Shown here one piece after another: positions 52,172-61,655 of a stretch of 64,000 nt of DNA. The notes beneath the pieces were generated by a model, which did not search any database, had not been told where the DNA came from, and saw only the letters and a program-made list of their open reading frames with translations. The stretch is from NCBI RefSeq assembly GCF_000264455.2, contig NC_017966.1, forward strand, positions 558,001 through 622,000. The letters run 5' to 3'. This DNA is from Tistrella mobilis KA081020-065. GTDB taxonomy: Bacteria > Pseudomonadota > Alphaproteobacteria > Tistrellales > Tistrellaceae. The position numbers and the translations under genes are program-made. Position 1 is the stretch's first letter, and every line of letters starts with the position of its first letter.

Positions 52172-52471
52172 ATGCTTCTGATCCACTGCCCTTATTGCGG
52201 CGAAACCCTGCCCGAGCTGGAATTCGTCTATGCGGGCGAGGCCCATATCGCCCGGCCCGACCCCGCCACGGCGACCGACGAGGACTGGCGCGACTTTCTG
52301 TTCATCCGCAACAACATCCGCGGCGCCCATGTCGAACGCTGGCGCCACGTCCATGGCTGCGGCCGGTTCTTCAATGCCGTGCGCGACACGGTGAGCGACC
52401 GCTTCCTGACGACCTATCGGGTCGGCGATCCCCGCCCCGATCTCGCGGCCCTGAAGGAGCGCGCAGAATGA
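52172..52471 (+). CDS. soxD: Sarcosine oxidase, delta subunit
   Basis: 99-aa zinc subunit. LLIHCPYCGETLPELEFVYAGEAHIARP carries the Cys6-x2-Cys9 pair, and HVHGCGRFFNAVRDTVSDRF supplies further ligands, as in other SoxD proteins. It starts 10 bases after soxB and its stop overlaps the soxA ATG by four bases. Confidence 0.95.
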   Translation: MLLIHCPYCGETLPELEFVYAGEAHIARPDPATATDEDWRDFLFIRNNIRGAHVERWRHVHGCGRFFNAVRDTVSDRFLTTYRVGDPRPDLAALKERAE

Positions 52472-55470
52472 GCCCCGCCGGTTTTCGCGTTCCGGGCCGC
52501 GGCCGTGTCGACTATGGCCAGCCGGTCACCTTCACCTTCGACGGCCGGCGCTATCAGGGGTTTGCCGGCGACACCGTCGCCTCGGCCCTGCTGGCCAATG
52601 GCGTGCATCTGATGGGCCGGTCGTTCAAATATCACCGCCCGCGCGGCGTGCTGACCGCCGGATCGGAAGAGCCGAACGCCCTGGTCGGCACCCGCCGCGG
52701 TCCCGGCCGCGCCGAGCCCAATACCCGCGCCACGGTGCAGGAACTCCGCGCCGGGCTGGAGGTCACCAGCCAGAACCGCTATCCGAACCTGAAGCTGGAT
52801 CTGGGCGCGATCAACGACAGCCTGCACATGCTGCTGCCGGCCGGCTTCTACTACAAGACCTTCATGTGGCCGAAGAGCTTCTGGGACCGGTTCTACGAGC
52901 CCTTCATCCGCGCGGCGGCGGGGCTGGGCGTCTCGCCCGCCGAACCCGATCCGGACGGCTATGCCTCGCGCTATCTGCACACCGACCTGCTGGTGGTGGG
53001 CGCCGGCCCTGCCGGCCTGGCGGCGGCATTGACGGCGGCCCGGGCCGGGCTGCGGGTCACCCTGGTCGACGAGACCGCCGAGGCCGGCGGCAGCCTGCTC
53101 AGCGAGCCGCAGGCCGTGATCGACGGCCGCCCGGCCTGGGACTGGCTGGCGGCGACCCTGGTCGAGCTCTCCGGTCTGGGCGTGCGTGTCCTGACCCGCA
53201 CCACCGCGATCGGCTATTACCATCAGAACATGGTCGGGCTCTGCCAGCGGCTGACCGATCACCTCGACGCCCCGGCCGCAGGCCAGCCGCGCGAACGGCT
53301 GTGGCGGGTGCGGGCGGGCCAGGTGGTGCTGGCCCAGGGGGCCATCGAAAAGCCGCTGGTCTTCAACGGCAACGACCGGCCGGGGGTGATGCTGGCCGGC
53401 GCGGCCCAGACCTATCTGAACCGCTATGGCGTGCGGGTGGGCAGCTGCGCGGTCGTCGTCACCAGCCATGACAGTGCCTGGCACGCGGCCTTCGATCTGG
53501 CCGACGCCGGCACCCGGATCGCGGCGATCGTCGATACCAGAAGCCAGGCCCCCGCGGCGCTCAAGGCGGCCGCAGAGGCGCGCGGCATCACGGTTCTGGC
53601 CAGCCACACCGTCACCGGCACCGCCGGCCGGCTGCGGATCCGGTCGGTCGAGGTCAACCCGGTCCGGAACGGCCGGATCGGGGCGGCGGTCAGGATCGAC
53701 TGCGACTGCCTTCTGATGTCCGGCGGCTGGACGCCGTCGCTGCATCTGTTCTCGCACACCAAGGGCAGCCTTGTCTGGGATGCGGCCGCGCAGACCTTCC
53801 TGCCCGGCACCCGCACCGAGGCCTGCCAGATCGCCGGGGCCGCCCGCGGGTTCTGGGGCATCGCCGCGGCGCTGGATGACGGCGCCGCCATGGGGGCTGC
53901 CGCCGTTCGCGAGCTGGGCGGAGATCCCGCCGCAGCCGGCCGCCACACCGTCACCGACGACCGGCCGGGGACGGGCGAGAGCGTGACCGAGCTTCCGACC
54001 GATCGCGAGCCCGCCCGGGTGCGCGCCTTCGTCGACTATCAGAACGACGTCACCGCCAAGGATCTGCGGCTGGCGGTGCGCGAGGGCATGCGCTCGATCG
54101 AGCATGTCAAGCGCTACACCACCAACGGCATGGCGACCGATCAGGGCAAGCTGTCGAACATCAACGGCCTCAACATCGCCGCCGATGCGCTGGGCCGCAG
54201 CCAGCCGGAGGTGGGGCTGACCACCTTCCGCCCGCCCTATACCCCCACCACCTTCGGCGCGCTGGCCGGCTATCATCGCGGCGAGCATTTCGACGTCACC
54301 CGCAAGACGCCGATCGACGGCTGGGCCGTCGAGCATGGCGCCGTCTTCGAACCGGTCGGGCTGTGGCGCCGGGCGCGCTATTTCCCGAAACCGGGCGAGG
54401 ACATGGATGCGGCAGTCGCCCGCGAATGCCGCGCCACCCGGGCGAGCCTCGGCATCTTCGATGCCTCCACGCTCGGCAAGATCGAGGTGGTAGGCCCCGA
54501 TGCGGTCGAATTCATGAACCGCATGTACACCAACCCCTGGAGCAAACTCGCCCCGGGCCGCACGCGCTACGGCCTGCTGCTGGGCGATGACGGCTTCATC
54601 CGCGACGACGGCGTCATCGGCCGGCTGACCACCGACCGCTTCCACGTCACCACCACCACCGGCGGTGCCGCCCGCGTGCTCAACATGATGGAGGACTATC
54701 TCCAGACCGAATGGCCCGACCTCAGGGTCTGGCTGACCTCCACCACCGAGCAGTGGGCGACCATCGCCCTCAACGGCCCCAATGCCCGCAACCTGCTCAG
54801 CCCCTTCGTCGAGGGGCTCGACATCTCGGATGCCGCCTTCCCGCATATGTCGATCACCGAATGCCGCGTCGGCGGTTTTCCGGCCCGCCTCTTCCGGGTG
54901 AGCTTCACGGGCGAACTCGGCTTCGAGGTCAATGTCCCCGCCCGCCACGGCCGGGCGCTGTGGGACATGCTATGGGCGGCCGGCCAGCGCTATGACATCT
55001 GCGCCTATGGCACCGAGACCATGCATGTTCTGCGGGCCGAGAAGGGTTACATCATCGTCGGCCAGGACACCGACGGCACCGTCACCCCCTTCGATGCCGG
55101 GCTCGGCTGGGCGGTGGGAAGCAAGAAGCCGGATTTCGTCGGCAAGCGCGGCCTGCAGCGCCCGGACCTCGCGGCCCCCGGTCGCCGGCAGCTGGTCGGG
55201 CTGCTGACCCGCGACGGCCACACCCGGCTGGAAGAAGGCGCGCAGATCGTGCTCGACCCGGCCCAGCCGATCCCGATGAAGATGGCGGGTCACGTCACCT
55301 CGTCCTATCAGAGCGTCGCGCTGGGCCGGCCGATCGCGCTGGCCCTGCTGGAGGGCGGCCATGACCGGATGGGTGAAACGGTCTGGATCCCCATGCCCGA
55401 TCGCGTGATCGAGGCCGAGGTGGCCGGCACCGTCTTCTACGATCCCGCCGGCGACCGGCTGAAGCTCTGA
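52468..55470 (+). CDS. soxA: Sarcosine oxidase, alpha subunit
   Basis: 1000-aa subunit. The N-terminal 2Fe-2S-like/ferredoxin-derived part (VTFTFDGRRYQGFAGDTVASALLANGVHLMGRSFKYHRPRG) is followed by an NAD-binding Rossmann domain (LLVVGAGPAGLAAALTAARAG), and the C-terminal 400 residues are an aminomethyltransferase (GcvT)-like tetrahydrofolate domain (FVDYQNDVTAKDLRLAVREGMRSIEHVKRYTTNGMATDQGK ... GELGFEVNVPARHG). This matches SoxA along its length. Starts at 52468 within the soxD stop. Confidence 0.97.
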   Translation: MSPAGFRVPGRGRVDYGQPVTFTFDGRRYQGFAGDTVASALLANGVHLMGRSFKYHRPRGVLTAGSEEPNALVGTRRGPGRAEPNTRATVQELRAGLEVTSQNRYPNLKLDLGAINDSLHMLLPAGFYYKTFMWPKSFWDRFYEPFIRAAAGLGVSPAEPDPDGYASRYLHTDLLVVGAGPAGLAAALTAARAGLRVTLVDETAEAGGSLLSEPQAVIDGRPAWDWLAATLVELSGLGVRVLTRTTAIGYYHQNMVGLCQRLTDHLDAPAAGQPRERLWRVRAGQVVLAQGAIEKPLVFNGNDRPGVMLAGAAQTYLNRYGVRVGSCAVVVTSHDSAWHAAFDLADAGTRIAAIVDTRSQAPAALKAAAEARGITVLASHTVTGTAGRLRIRSVEVNPVRNGRIGAAVRIDCDCLLMSGGWTPSLHLFSHTKGSLVWDAAAQTFLPGTRTEACQIAGAARGFWGIAAALDDGAAMGAAAVRELGGDPAAAGRHTVTDDRPGTGESVTELPTDREPARVRAFVDYQNDVTAKDLRLAVREGMRSIEHVKRYTTNGMATDQGKLSNINGLNIAADALGRSQPEVGLTTFRPPYTPTTFGALAGYHRGEHFDVTRKTPIDGWAVEHGAVFEPVGLWRRARYFPKPGEDMDAAVARECRATRASLGIFDASTLGKIEVVGPDAVEFMNRMYTNPWSKLAPGRTRYGLLLGDDGFIRDDGVIGRLTTDRFHVTTTTGGAARVLNMMEDYLQTEWPDLRVWLTSTTEQWATIALNGPNARNLLSPFVEGLDISDAAFPHMSITECRVGGFPARLFRVSFTGELGFEVNVPARHGRALWDMLWAAGQRYDICAYGTETMHVLRAEKGYIIVGQDTDGTVTPFDAGLGWAVGSKKPDFVGKRGLQRPDLAAPGRRQLVGLLTRDGHTRLEEGAQIVLDPAQPIPMKMAGHVTSSYQSVALGRPIALALLEGGHDRMGETVWIPMPDRVIEAEVAGTVFYDPAGDRLKL

Positions 55471-55488
55471 CAGGGAGAGGCTGAGACC

Positions 55489-56040
55489 ATGACCTCCGAT
55501 CCGACCGTCGAACCCGGCCCGCTCGCCCGCAGCAGCGCGGTCACGGTCACCCTCCTCGCCCCGGTCGCACGGTTCTCGCTTCGGGCGCGCGCCGGTGATC
55601 TGGCGGCGCTCTCAGGCGCGCTGGGGCTCGATCTGCCGCAGAAGATCGGCGATCGCGCCGCGGCGGGGGCTGTCGAGGCCCTGTGCCTCGGCCCCGATGA
55701 ATGGCACATCCTGGCGCCCGAGGCCGATGCCGGACGTCTGGCTGCGGCAGCGGCTGCCGTCTATGACGCGGCCCCGCACAGCCTGACCGACATCTCGGAC
55801 CGCGAGGTCACGGTGATGGTCGAAGGGCCAGCGGCCGCGGAGCTGCTGACCATCGGCTGCCCGCGCGACATCGACCGGATCGCCCCCGGCCGTGGCTGCC
55901 GGACGGTGATGGACGGGGTGACGGTGCTGCTCTGGCGCGACGGTCCCGAGCGCTTCCGGCTGGATATCTGGCGCTCCTTCGCCCCGCATGTCATCGCCCT
56001 GCTGCGGACCGGCTGCGTCGAACTGGCCACGTGTTCGTAA
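55489..56040 (+). CDS. soxG: Sarcosine oxidase, gamma subunit
   Basis: 183-aa GcvT-like small subunit. PVARFSLRARAGDLAALSGALG, CLGPDEWHILAP, LTDISDREVTVMVEGPAAAELLTIGCPRDID and RCRTV-like GRGCRTVMDGVTVLLWR are typical. 18 bases after soxA. Its stop codon lies within a perfect palindrome (56032-56048). Confidence 0.94.
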   Translation: MTSDPTVEPGPLARSSAVTVTLLAPVARFSLRARAGDLAALSGALGLDLPQKIGDRAAAGAVEALCLGPDEWHILAPEADAGRLAAAAAAVYDAAPHSLTDISDREVTVMVEGPAAAELLTIGCPRDIDRIAPGRGCRTVMDGVTVLLWRDGPERFRLDIWRSFAPHVIALLRTGCVELATCS

Positions 56041-56048
56041 TACGAACA
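56032..56048. promoter_or_regulatory. Perfect 17-bp palindrome across the soxG stop codon
   Basis: TGTTCGTA-A-TACGAACA with perfect 8-bp arms, followed by an AT-rich stretch and a further GAACATTCG. The short centre excludes a hairpin, so a regulator site is more likely. The target is unclear, as no gene starts directly downstream on the plus strand. Confidence 0.5.
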
Positions 56049-56078
56049 TATATGCGCGAACATTCGTCCGTCATACGA

Positions 56079-56270
56079 TCAATCGCCCATATGCGACATG
56101 TAATAGAGCACCAGCAGTCTCCAGCCCATCTTCAGGTATTTCCGCAGCTTCCGGAACATCCAGTCGGTCAGCGACAACCGACGCCGCGGCGCCCGTCTGG
56201 CGGGCGCCCGGCGGCGCGGCGAGGATTTGCGGCGGCGCGATGTTCGCTTCTTGTTCCGTAATCTGAACAT
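56079..56270 (-). CDS. Possible small basic protein
   Basis: 63-aa frame rich in Arg/Lys (MFRLRNKKRTSRRRKSSP...), with a C-terminal aromatic-amphipathic part (LTDWMFRKLRKYLKMGWRLL...). It lies in an otherwise gene-free stretch of 469 bases (56041-56509). It has no clear ribosome-binding site and uses rare codons (AGA, TTA), so it may be chance. If real, it could be a nucleic-acid- or membrane-binding small protein. Confidence 0.3.
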   Translation of the reverse strand: MFRLRNKKRTSRRRKSSPRRRAPARRAPRRRLSLTDWMFRKLRKYLKMGWRLLVLYYMSHMGD

Positions 56271-56449
56271 GGGGGCAGGCCAGGGGCGGCATCTCGCAAA
56301 GATCGATCGAGAGCCGGCCCCGGATATCAGCTGGGGATCGGAGGGGGACATGCCGCGGCGTGACGCCGCCGCTGCGTGTGCACCATAACGGAAACACACG
56401 TCTTCATTGAAGCACTATTACGTGCCGATGTGTTGCAGCCGGCAATGAA

Positions 56450-56484
56450 AACGGCCCAGCCGGCGCAGTGCCGGTCGGGCCGTT
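56450..56484 (-). terminator. Rho-independent terminator after the host-attachment-protein gene
   Basis: Stem AACGGCCCAGCCGGC / GCCGGTCGGGCCGTT (13 of 15 pairs) with a GCAGT loop, followed on the minus strand by TTTT. It begins 26 bases after the stop at 56510. Confidence 0.75.
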
Positions 56485-56509
56485 GCTGGTTCGCAGCGCG
56501 GTACGGGTA

Positions 56510-56962
56510 TCAGTCGGCTTCGGTGGCGACGACCCTGACGATCTCGGGCACCGGCCAGTTGACCAGCTCCCGGGGGATCTCGGCGATCACGTCACCCCGC
56601 AGCCTGTCGGGCAGATGGGTGCGCAGATCGCCAAGCATGCGCGGGGGTGCGACCAGCACCAGCCGGCGGATCTCTCCCGCGGCGTGAAGGGCGGCGGCCT
56701 TCTCGGCCACCGCGCGGCCGAAGGCATGTTCCAGCGCATCATGGGCGTTCGGATGCTCGATCGCACTGCGCGGGCCGATGCGGTTCTGCAAAGTGCCCGG
56801 CGCCCGGACGGCTCGATCGGACACCGTCTCTTCGCCCGGGGCCGTCATCTCCAGAAAGACGACCGGGTCGGATGTCTCCGGATCGTCGGAAGGGCGCAGG
56901 AACAGCGCCTTGCGACCGTCGGCGACCAGGATAGTGGTATGCGGGTGCAGGGTCTGGGACAT
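56510..56962 (-). CDS. Host-attachment-protein family protein
   Basis: 150-aa soluble protein of the Host_attach family, named from Agrobacterium and otherwise poorly defined; it has an RNase/eRF1-like fold. TTILVADGRKALFLRPSDD, AFGRAVAEKAAALHAAGEIRRLVLVAPPRMLGDLRTHLPDRLRGDVIAEIPRELVNWPVPEI match the family. The ATG at 56962 has GGGGAGGTTCC upstream. A clear terminator follows. Function in vivo unknown. Confidence 0.88.
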   Translation of the reverse strand: MSQTLHPHTTILVADGRKALFLRPSDDPETSDPVVFLEMTAPGEETVSDRAVRAPGTLQNRIGPRSAIEHPNAHDALEHAFGRAVAEKAAALHAAGEIRRLVLVAPPRMLGDLRTHLPDRLRGDVIAEIPRELVNWPVPEIVRVVATEAD

Positions 56963-57068
56963 CGGAACCTCCCCTCCATGCCGGCGTCGGGCGTGGTGCA
57001 CGGCGCCCGATCCATTCCGGATCATTGCAGAGGATATATCCCCTGGCCCCATACGGCCTTGATCTGTC

Positions 57069-57722
57069 TCAAGTTATGCGTGAATCCGGCACCACCCAGG
57101 GTTCATGCCGTGTCCGCACCTCTGCATATCCGGCGATCTCATCCGCCAGCGACAGGGTGAGCCCGATCTCGTCCAGGCCGCGGACCAGCAGGTCCTTGCG
57201 GAACGGGTCGACCTCGAAGCCGAAGACCTCGGCCCTGCCCGCCCCCATAGGAAGGGTGACGGTCTGTTCGGGCAGATCGACCGAGACGGTGGCACCGGGG
57301 CTTGCGGCCAGGGCGGTCAGCAGCCGGTCGACCACCGCCTCGTCCAGCGCCACCGGCAGCATGCCGTTCTTCAGCGCATTGGCGCGGAAGATGTCGCCGA
57401 AGCCAGGCGCAATTATCACCCGGAAGCCTGCATCGACCAGGGCATAGACGGCGCCTTCGCGCGACGAGCCGCCGCCGAAATTGCGCCGGGCGACCAGGAT
57501 GCCGGCGCCGGCATAATCCGGGCGGTTGAGCACGAAATCCGGATCGGGCCGGCCCTCGGCATCATGGGCCAGATCGTGCAGCAGATAGGGGTGGTACCCA
57601 TCGCCGCGCGGCCGGCGCATGAAGCGGGCCGGCAGCAGCTGGTCGGTATCGACATTTGCGAGCGGCAGCGGTGCCGCGATCGCCGTCAGCCGGGTGAGCG
57701 GGCGGAGCATCGCCTGGGCCAT
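57069..57722 (-). CDS. leuD: LeuD-type small subunit, diverged paralogue
   Basis: 217-aa swivelling-domain subunit of an aconitase-type hydro-lyase. NVDTDQLLPARFM, PDFVLNRPDYAGAGILVARRNFGGGSSREGAVYALVDAGFRVIIAPGFGDIFRANALKNGMLP and the C-terminal DPFRKDLLVRGLDEIGLTL follow LeuD. But the usual NFGCGSSREHA is NFGGGSSREGA, losing Cys and His. It follows leuC by four bases. The pair sits with CoA-ester genes, so a dicarboxylate other than isopropylmalate is likely. Confidence 0.9.
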   Translation of the reverse strand: MAQAMLRPLTRLTAIAAPLPLANVDTDQLLPARFMRRPRGDGYHPYLLHDLAHDAEGRPDPDFVLNRPDYAGAGILVARRNFGGGSSREGAVYALVDAGFRVIIAPGFGDIFRANALKNGMLPVALDEAVVDRLLTALAASPGATVSVDLPEQTVTLPMGAGRAEVFGFEVDPFRKDLLVRGLDEIGLTLSLADEIAGYAEVRTRHEPWVVPDSRIT

Positions 57723-57726
57723 CGGA

Positions 57727-59121
57727 TCAGCCCTCCATCAGCCGGCGGATATCCGCCAGCCGGCCGGTCACGCCCGCCACCGCCGCCATGGCCGGACTCA
57801 TCAGATGGGTGCGCGCCCCCGGCCCCTGGCGGCCGCGGAAATTGCGATTGGTGGTCGATGCCACCCGCTCGCCGGGTGCCGCCAGATCCCCGTTCATGCC
57901 CACACACATCGAACAGCCGCTCTCCACCCAGTCGGCCCCGGCCTCGACGAAGATCCGGGCCAGGCCTTCCGCCTCGGCCTGGCGCTTGACCCGGGTCGAG
58001 CCGGGGGAGACCAGCATCGGCACCGTCAGCCGCCGGCCCTTCAGCAGGGCGGCCGCCGCGCGCAGATCCTCGATCCGGCCATTGGTGCAGGATCCGATGA
58101 ACACCCGGTCGACCGGCAGACCTTCCAGCTTCTGCCCCGGCACCAGCCCCATATAGTCGAGCGTCGCCGGATCGGCATCGCGCGGCACATGGCCGTCGAT
58201 CGCCACCGCCTCTTCCGGCGCCGTGCCCCAGGTGACGACGGGTGCGACGGCGCTGCCGTCGATCACGATCTCGCGGTCGAACATCGCTTCGTCATCGCTG
58301 CGCAGGGCCGACCAATGCGCCACCGCCCGATCGAACAGCGCCCCCGCCGGGGCGGCAGGCCGGCCCTTCAGCCAGGCGAAAGTGGTCTCGTCGGGGGCGA
58401 TCATGCCGGCGCGGGCACCGGCCTCGATCGACATGTTGCACACCGTCATCCGCGCTTCCATGCCCAGCGCCCGGATCGCCGGCCCGGCATATTCGATCAC
58501 ATGGCCGGTGGCACCATCGGTCCCGATCACCGAAATCAGATGCAGGATCAGATCCTTGGCCGAAACGCCGGCCCCCAGCCGCCCATCCACCCACACCCGG
58601 AAGGTCTTCGGCCGGCGCTGCCACAGCGTCTGGGTCGCCAGCACATGGGCGACTTCCGAGGCACCGATGCCGAAGGCCAGCGCCCCGAAGGCGCCATGGG
58701 TGGAGGTATGGCTGTCGCCGCAGACGATGGTCAGCCCCGGCAGGGTCAGCCCCTGTTCCGGCCCGACCACATGGACGATGCCCTGTTCCTCGTCGCCCAG
58801 ATCGAACAGCCGCACCGCATTGGCCGCCGTGTTGTCGCGCAAGAGCCGGATCACCCGGCCGACATCGGGGTCCGCCGGCTCGGCATCGCGGTTGCGGGTC
58901 GGCACGTAATGATCGGCGACGCCGAAGGTCAGATCCGGCCGCGCCACCCGCCGGCCCATGTCCGCCAGCTTGCCATAGGCATGAAAGCTGCCCTCATGGG
59001 TGAAATGGCGGTCGATCCACAGCAGGCGCTGGCCGGCCGGATGGACCTGCACGACATGCGCATCCCAGATCCGGTCGAACACCGTGCGCGGCGCCCCCGA
59101 AACGGTCGCGGGCAGGGTCAT
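57727..59121 (-). CDS. leuC: LeuC-type large subunit, diverged paralogue
   Basis: 464-aa aconitase-fold subunit. The three [4Fe-4S] ligands are present: Cys345 in IGSCTNGR and Cys403/Cys406 in [42 protein letters not shown] is conserved. The N-terminal substrate block normally HEVTSPQAF reads [11 protein letters not shown], so substrate specificity has probably changed. Overlaps the CaiB-type gene by ATGA and precedes leuD. Probably a 2-hydroxy-dicarboxylate isomerase or hydratase. Confidence 0.92.
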   Translation of the reverse strand: MTLPATVSGAPRTVFDRIWDAHVVQVHPAGQRLLWIDRHFTHEGSFHAYGKLADMGRRVARPDLTFGVADHYVPTRNRDAEPADPDVGRVIRLLRDNTAANAVRLFDLGDEEQGIVHVVGPEQGLTLPGLTIVCGDSHTSTHGAFGALAFGIGASEVAHVLATQTLWQRRPKTFRVWVDGRLGAGVSAKDLILHLISVIGTDGATGHVIEYAGPAIRALGMEARMTVCNMSIEAGARAGMIAPDETTFAWLKGRPAAPAGALFDRAVAHWSALRSDDEAMFDREIVIDGSAVAPVVTWGTAPEEAVAIDGHVPRDADPATLDYMGLVPGQKLEGLPVDRVFIGSCTNGRIEDLRAAAALLKGRRLTVPMLVSPGSTRVKRQAEAEGLARIFVEAGADWVESGCSMCVGMNGDLAAPGERVASTTNRNFRGRQGPGARTHLMSPAMAAVAGVTGRLADIRRLMEG

Positions 59122-60356
59122 CCGATGACACCTCTTTTGCGAAGATCGGCAAGGGCGGCCACATCCAGCCCCAGCAGCCGGCCCAGCGTCTCGTCGGTAT
59201 CGACACCGAGGCGGGGTGCGGCGCGGGCGTAATCGACCGGCGTCGCCGACAGATTGAGCGGATTGGCCACCGTCGGCACCGATCCCAGCGCCGGATGGGC
59301 GATCTGCCGCGCCAGGCCGCGGGCCTGCACCTGCGGATCGGCAAACACCCGGTCGAGCGTGTTGATCGGGCCGCAGGGCACGGCCTTGCTTTCCAGCGCC
59401 GCAATCCAGTCGTCGGTGGTGCGGGTGGCGACCGCCCCCGCCACCAGCGGCACCAGGGCGGCACGGTTGGCGACGCGTTGGGCGTTGGTCGCGAAGCGCG
59501 GATCGGTACCCCAGTCCGGATGGCCGGCCTCGGCGGCAAAGCGGCGGAACTGTTCGTCATTGCCGATCGCCAGCACCAGATGGCCGTCCTGGGTCGCGAA
59601 GGCCTGATAGGGCACGATATTGGGATGGGCATTGCCCATCCGCCCCGGCGCCTTGCCCGAAACCAGATAATTCATCGCCTGATTGGCGAGCGTTGCGACC
59701 GAGACGTCGAGCAGGGCCAGATCGATATATTGCCCCGCCCCCGTCCGCTCGCGATGGGCCAGCGCCGCCAGCACGCCGATGGTGGCGTAAAGCCCGGTCA
59801 TCACGTCGACCAGGGCCACACCCACCTTGACCGGCCCGCCACCCGGCACCTCGTCGGGCTCTCCGGTCACCGACATCAGCCCGCCCATGGCCTGGATCAT
59901 GAAGTCATAGCCGGCGCGCGGCGCATAAGGTCCGGTCTGGCCGAAGCCGGTGATCGAGCAATAGATCAGCCGCGGATTGAGCGCCCTGAGGCTCTCCTGG
60001 TCGAGGCCGTATTTCTTCAGGCCGCCGACCTTGAAATTCTCGATCACCACATCGGATTCGGCGGCAAGGCGGCGGATCAGCGTCGCCCCCTCCTCGGTGC
60101 CCATATCGATCGCGACCGAGGATTTGTTGCGGTTGGTGGTCAGGAAATAGGCCGCCTCCCGCGCCGAACCATCCGCCGCCTCGGCATAGGGCGGCCCCCA
60201 GCCGCGGGTGTCGTCGCCCGCACCCGGCCGTTCGATCTTCAGCACCTCCGCGCCCAGATCGCCCAGGATCTGGCTGGCCCAGGGGCCGGCAAGGACGCGG
60301 CTGAGATCGAGCACGCGAATGTGAGAGAGGGCACCTTCGGCTCGGGGGGTCGCCAT
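59118..60356 (-). CDS. Class III CoA-transferase (CaiB/BaiF family)
   Basis: 412-aa enzyme that moves CoA between carboxylic acids. [94 protein letters not shown] and [27 protein letters not shown] are typical; the Asp in GYDFMIQA is the predicted nucleophile. Placed between the glutaryl-CoA-dehydrogenase gene and leuC, so it probably activates the substrate of the dehydrogenase (the SUGCT-type glutarate transferase is one analogue). Confidence 0.93.
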   Translation of the reverse strand: MATPRAEGALSHIRVLDLSRVLAGPWASQILGDLGAEVLKIERPGAGDDTRGWGPPYAEAADGSAREAAYFLTTNRNKSSVAIDMGTEEGATLIRRLAAESDVVIENFKVGGLKKYGLDQESLRALNPRLIYCSITGFGQTGPYAPRAGYDFMIQAMGGLMSVTGEPDEVPGGGPVKVGVALVDVMTGLYATIGVLAALAHRERTGAGQYIDLALLDVSVATLANQAMNYLVSGKAPGRMGNAHPNIVPYQAFATQDGHLVLAIGNDEQFRRFAAEAGHPDWGTDPRFATNAQRVANRAALVPLVAGAVATRTTDDWIAALESKAVPCGPINTLDRVFADPQVQARGLARQIAHPALGSVPTVANPLNLSATPVDYARAAPRLGVDTDETLGRLLGLDVAALADLRKRGVIG

Positions 60357-60420
60357 AGGGTCGGGCTCCGTGGTTCAGTGTCGGGCGGTCGGTAGCGGAA
60401 GGCGTCGCCGGCAGGCCGGA

Positions 60421-61608
60421 TCAGCCGAAGGCGGCGATGCCGGTCTGGGCGCGGCCCAGGATCAGCGCATGGACGTCGTGCGTGCCTTCATAGGTATTCA
60501 CGGCCTCCAGATTGCACATGTGACGGATCACATGATACTCGTCGGCGATGCCGTTGCCGCCATGCATGTCGCGGGCGACCCGGGCAATCTCCAGCGCCTT
60601 GCCGCAATTGTTGCGCTTCAGCAGGCTGATCGCCTCGGGTGCCGCGATGCCGCGATCCTTCAGCCGACCCAGCTGCAGCGCCGCGGTCAGGCCGAGCGCG
60701 ATTTCCGTCTGCATATCGGCCAGCTTCTTCTGGATCAGCTGGGTGGCCGCCAGCGGCCGACCGAACATGATCCGGTCCATGGTGTACTGGCGGGCGGCAT
60801 GCCAGCAGAATTCCGCCGCACCCATCGCCCCCCAGGCAATGCCGTAGCGGGCATTGTTCAGACACGAGAACGGGCCGGTCAGGCCGCGGACCTCGGGGAA
60901 GGCGTTCTCTTCGGGCACGAAGACCTGATCCATGGCGATCTGACCGGTGATCGAGGCGCGCAGCGAGAACTTGCCCTCGATCTTAGGCGCGGTCAGCCCG
61001 GTCATGCCCTTTTCCAGCACGAAGCCGCGGATCGAGCCGTGATCATCCTTGGCCCAGACCACGAAAACGTCGGCGATCGGCGCATTGGTGATCCAGGTCT
61101 TGGTGCCCGAAATCTCGTAACCGCCCTCCACCTTGCGGGCGCGGGTGCGCATCGACGAGGGGTCGGAGCCGGCATCGGGCTCGGTCAGGCCGAAGCAGCC
61201 GACCAGTTCGCCGGTCGCCAGGCGCGGCAGGTATTTGCGGCGCTGCTCTTCGGTGCCGAAAGCATAGATCGGGTACATCACCAGCGAGGACTGCACGCTC
61301 ATCGCCGAGCGATAGCCGCTGTCGACCCGCTCCACCTCGCGCGCCACCAGGCCATAGGCCACGTAAGACAGGCCCGCGCAGCCATACTCTTCAGGCAGGG
61401 TGCAGCCCAGCAGGCCCAGCGCGCCCATCTCGGTCATGATCTCGCGATGGAAGATCTCGTGACGATTGGCTTCCAGCACCCGGGTCTGGAGCTTTTCCTG
61501 CGCATAGTCATGCGCGGTGTCGCGGATCATCCGCTCCTCTTCCGACAGCTCGCCGGCAAGGTTCAGCGGATCTTCCCACTGGAAGGCGGGGCGGGTTTCA
61601 CGGGCCAT
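60421..61608 (-). CDS. Acyl-CoA dehydrogenase, glutaryl-CoA dehydrogenase type
   Basis: 395-aa FAD enzyme. The N-terminus ([32 protein letters not shown]), [68 protein letters not shown] and the end [24 protein letters not shown] with the catalytic Glu match GcdH closely. GcdH oxidises and decarboxylates glutaryl-CoA to crotonyl-CoA. Upstream of the CoA-transferase gene by 64 bases in the same direction. The true substrate could be an alkylated glutarate. Confidence 0.93.
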   Translation of the reverse strand: MARETRPAFQWEDPLNLAGELSEEERMIRDTAHDYAQEKLQTRVLEANRHEIFHREIMTEMGALGLLGCTLPEEYGCAGLSYVAYGLVAREVERVDSGYRSAMSVQSSLVMYPIYAFGTEEQRRKYLPRLATGELVGCFGLTEPDAGSDPSSMRTRARKVEGGYEISGTKTWITNAPIADVFVVWAKDDHGSIRGFVLEKGMTGLTAPKIEGKFSLRASITGQIAMDQVFVPEENAFPEVRGLTGPFSCLNNARYGIAWGAMGAAEFCWHAARQYTMDRIMFGRPLAATQLIQKKLADMQTEIALGLTAALQLGRLKDRGIAAPEAISLLKRNNCGKALEIARVARDMHGGNGIADEYHVIRHMCNLEAVNTYEGTHDVHALILGRAQTGIAAFG

Positions 61609-61655
61609 GGGGTCTTGTCCTCGGGTCGGGGAAGGCAGGTCGGGAAAGGCTTGGC

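Noticed and set aside
52414-54948. Open frame of about 844 codons on the minus strand
   Set aside because: Antisense of soxA; low-complexity composition and no domain.
56033-56061. LexA (SOS) box suggested by GTTC and GAAC elements after soxG
   Set aside because: The alphaproteobacterial box is a direct repeat with seven bases between; here the elements are inverted (GTTC-N7-GAAC) or ten bases apart.
57069-59121. Leucine biosynthesis operon
   Set aside because: No leuA or leuB nearby, motifs diverged in both subunits, and the partners are CoA-ester catabolic genes.
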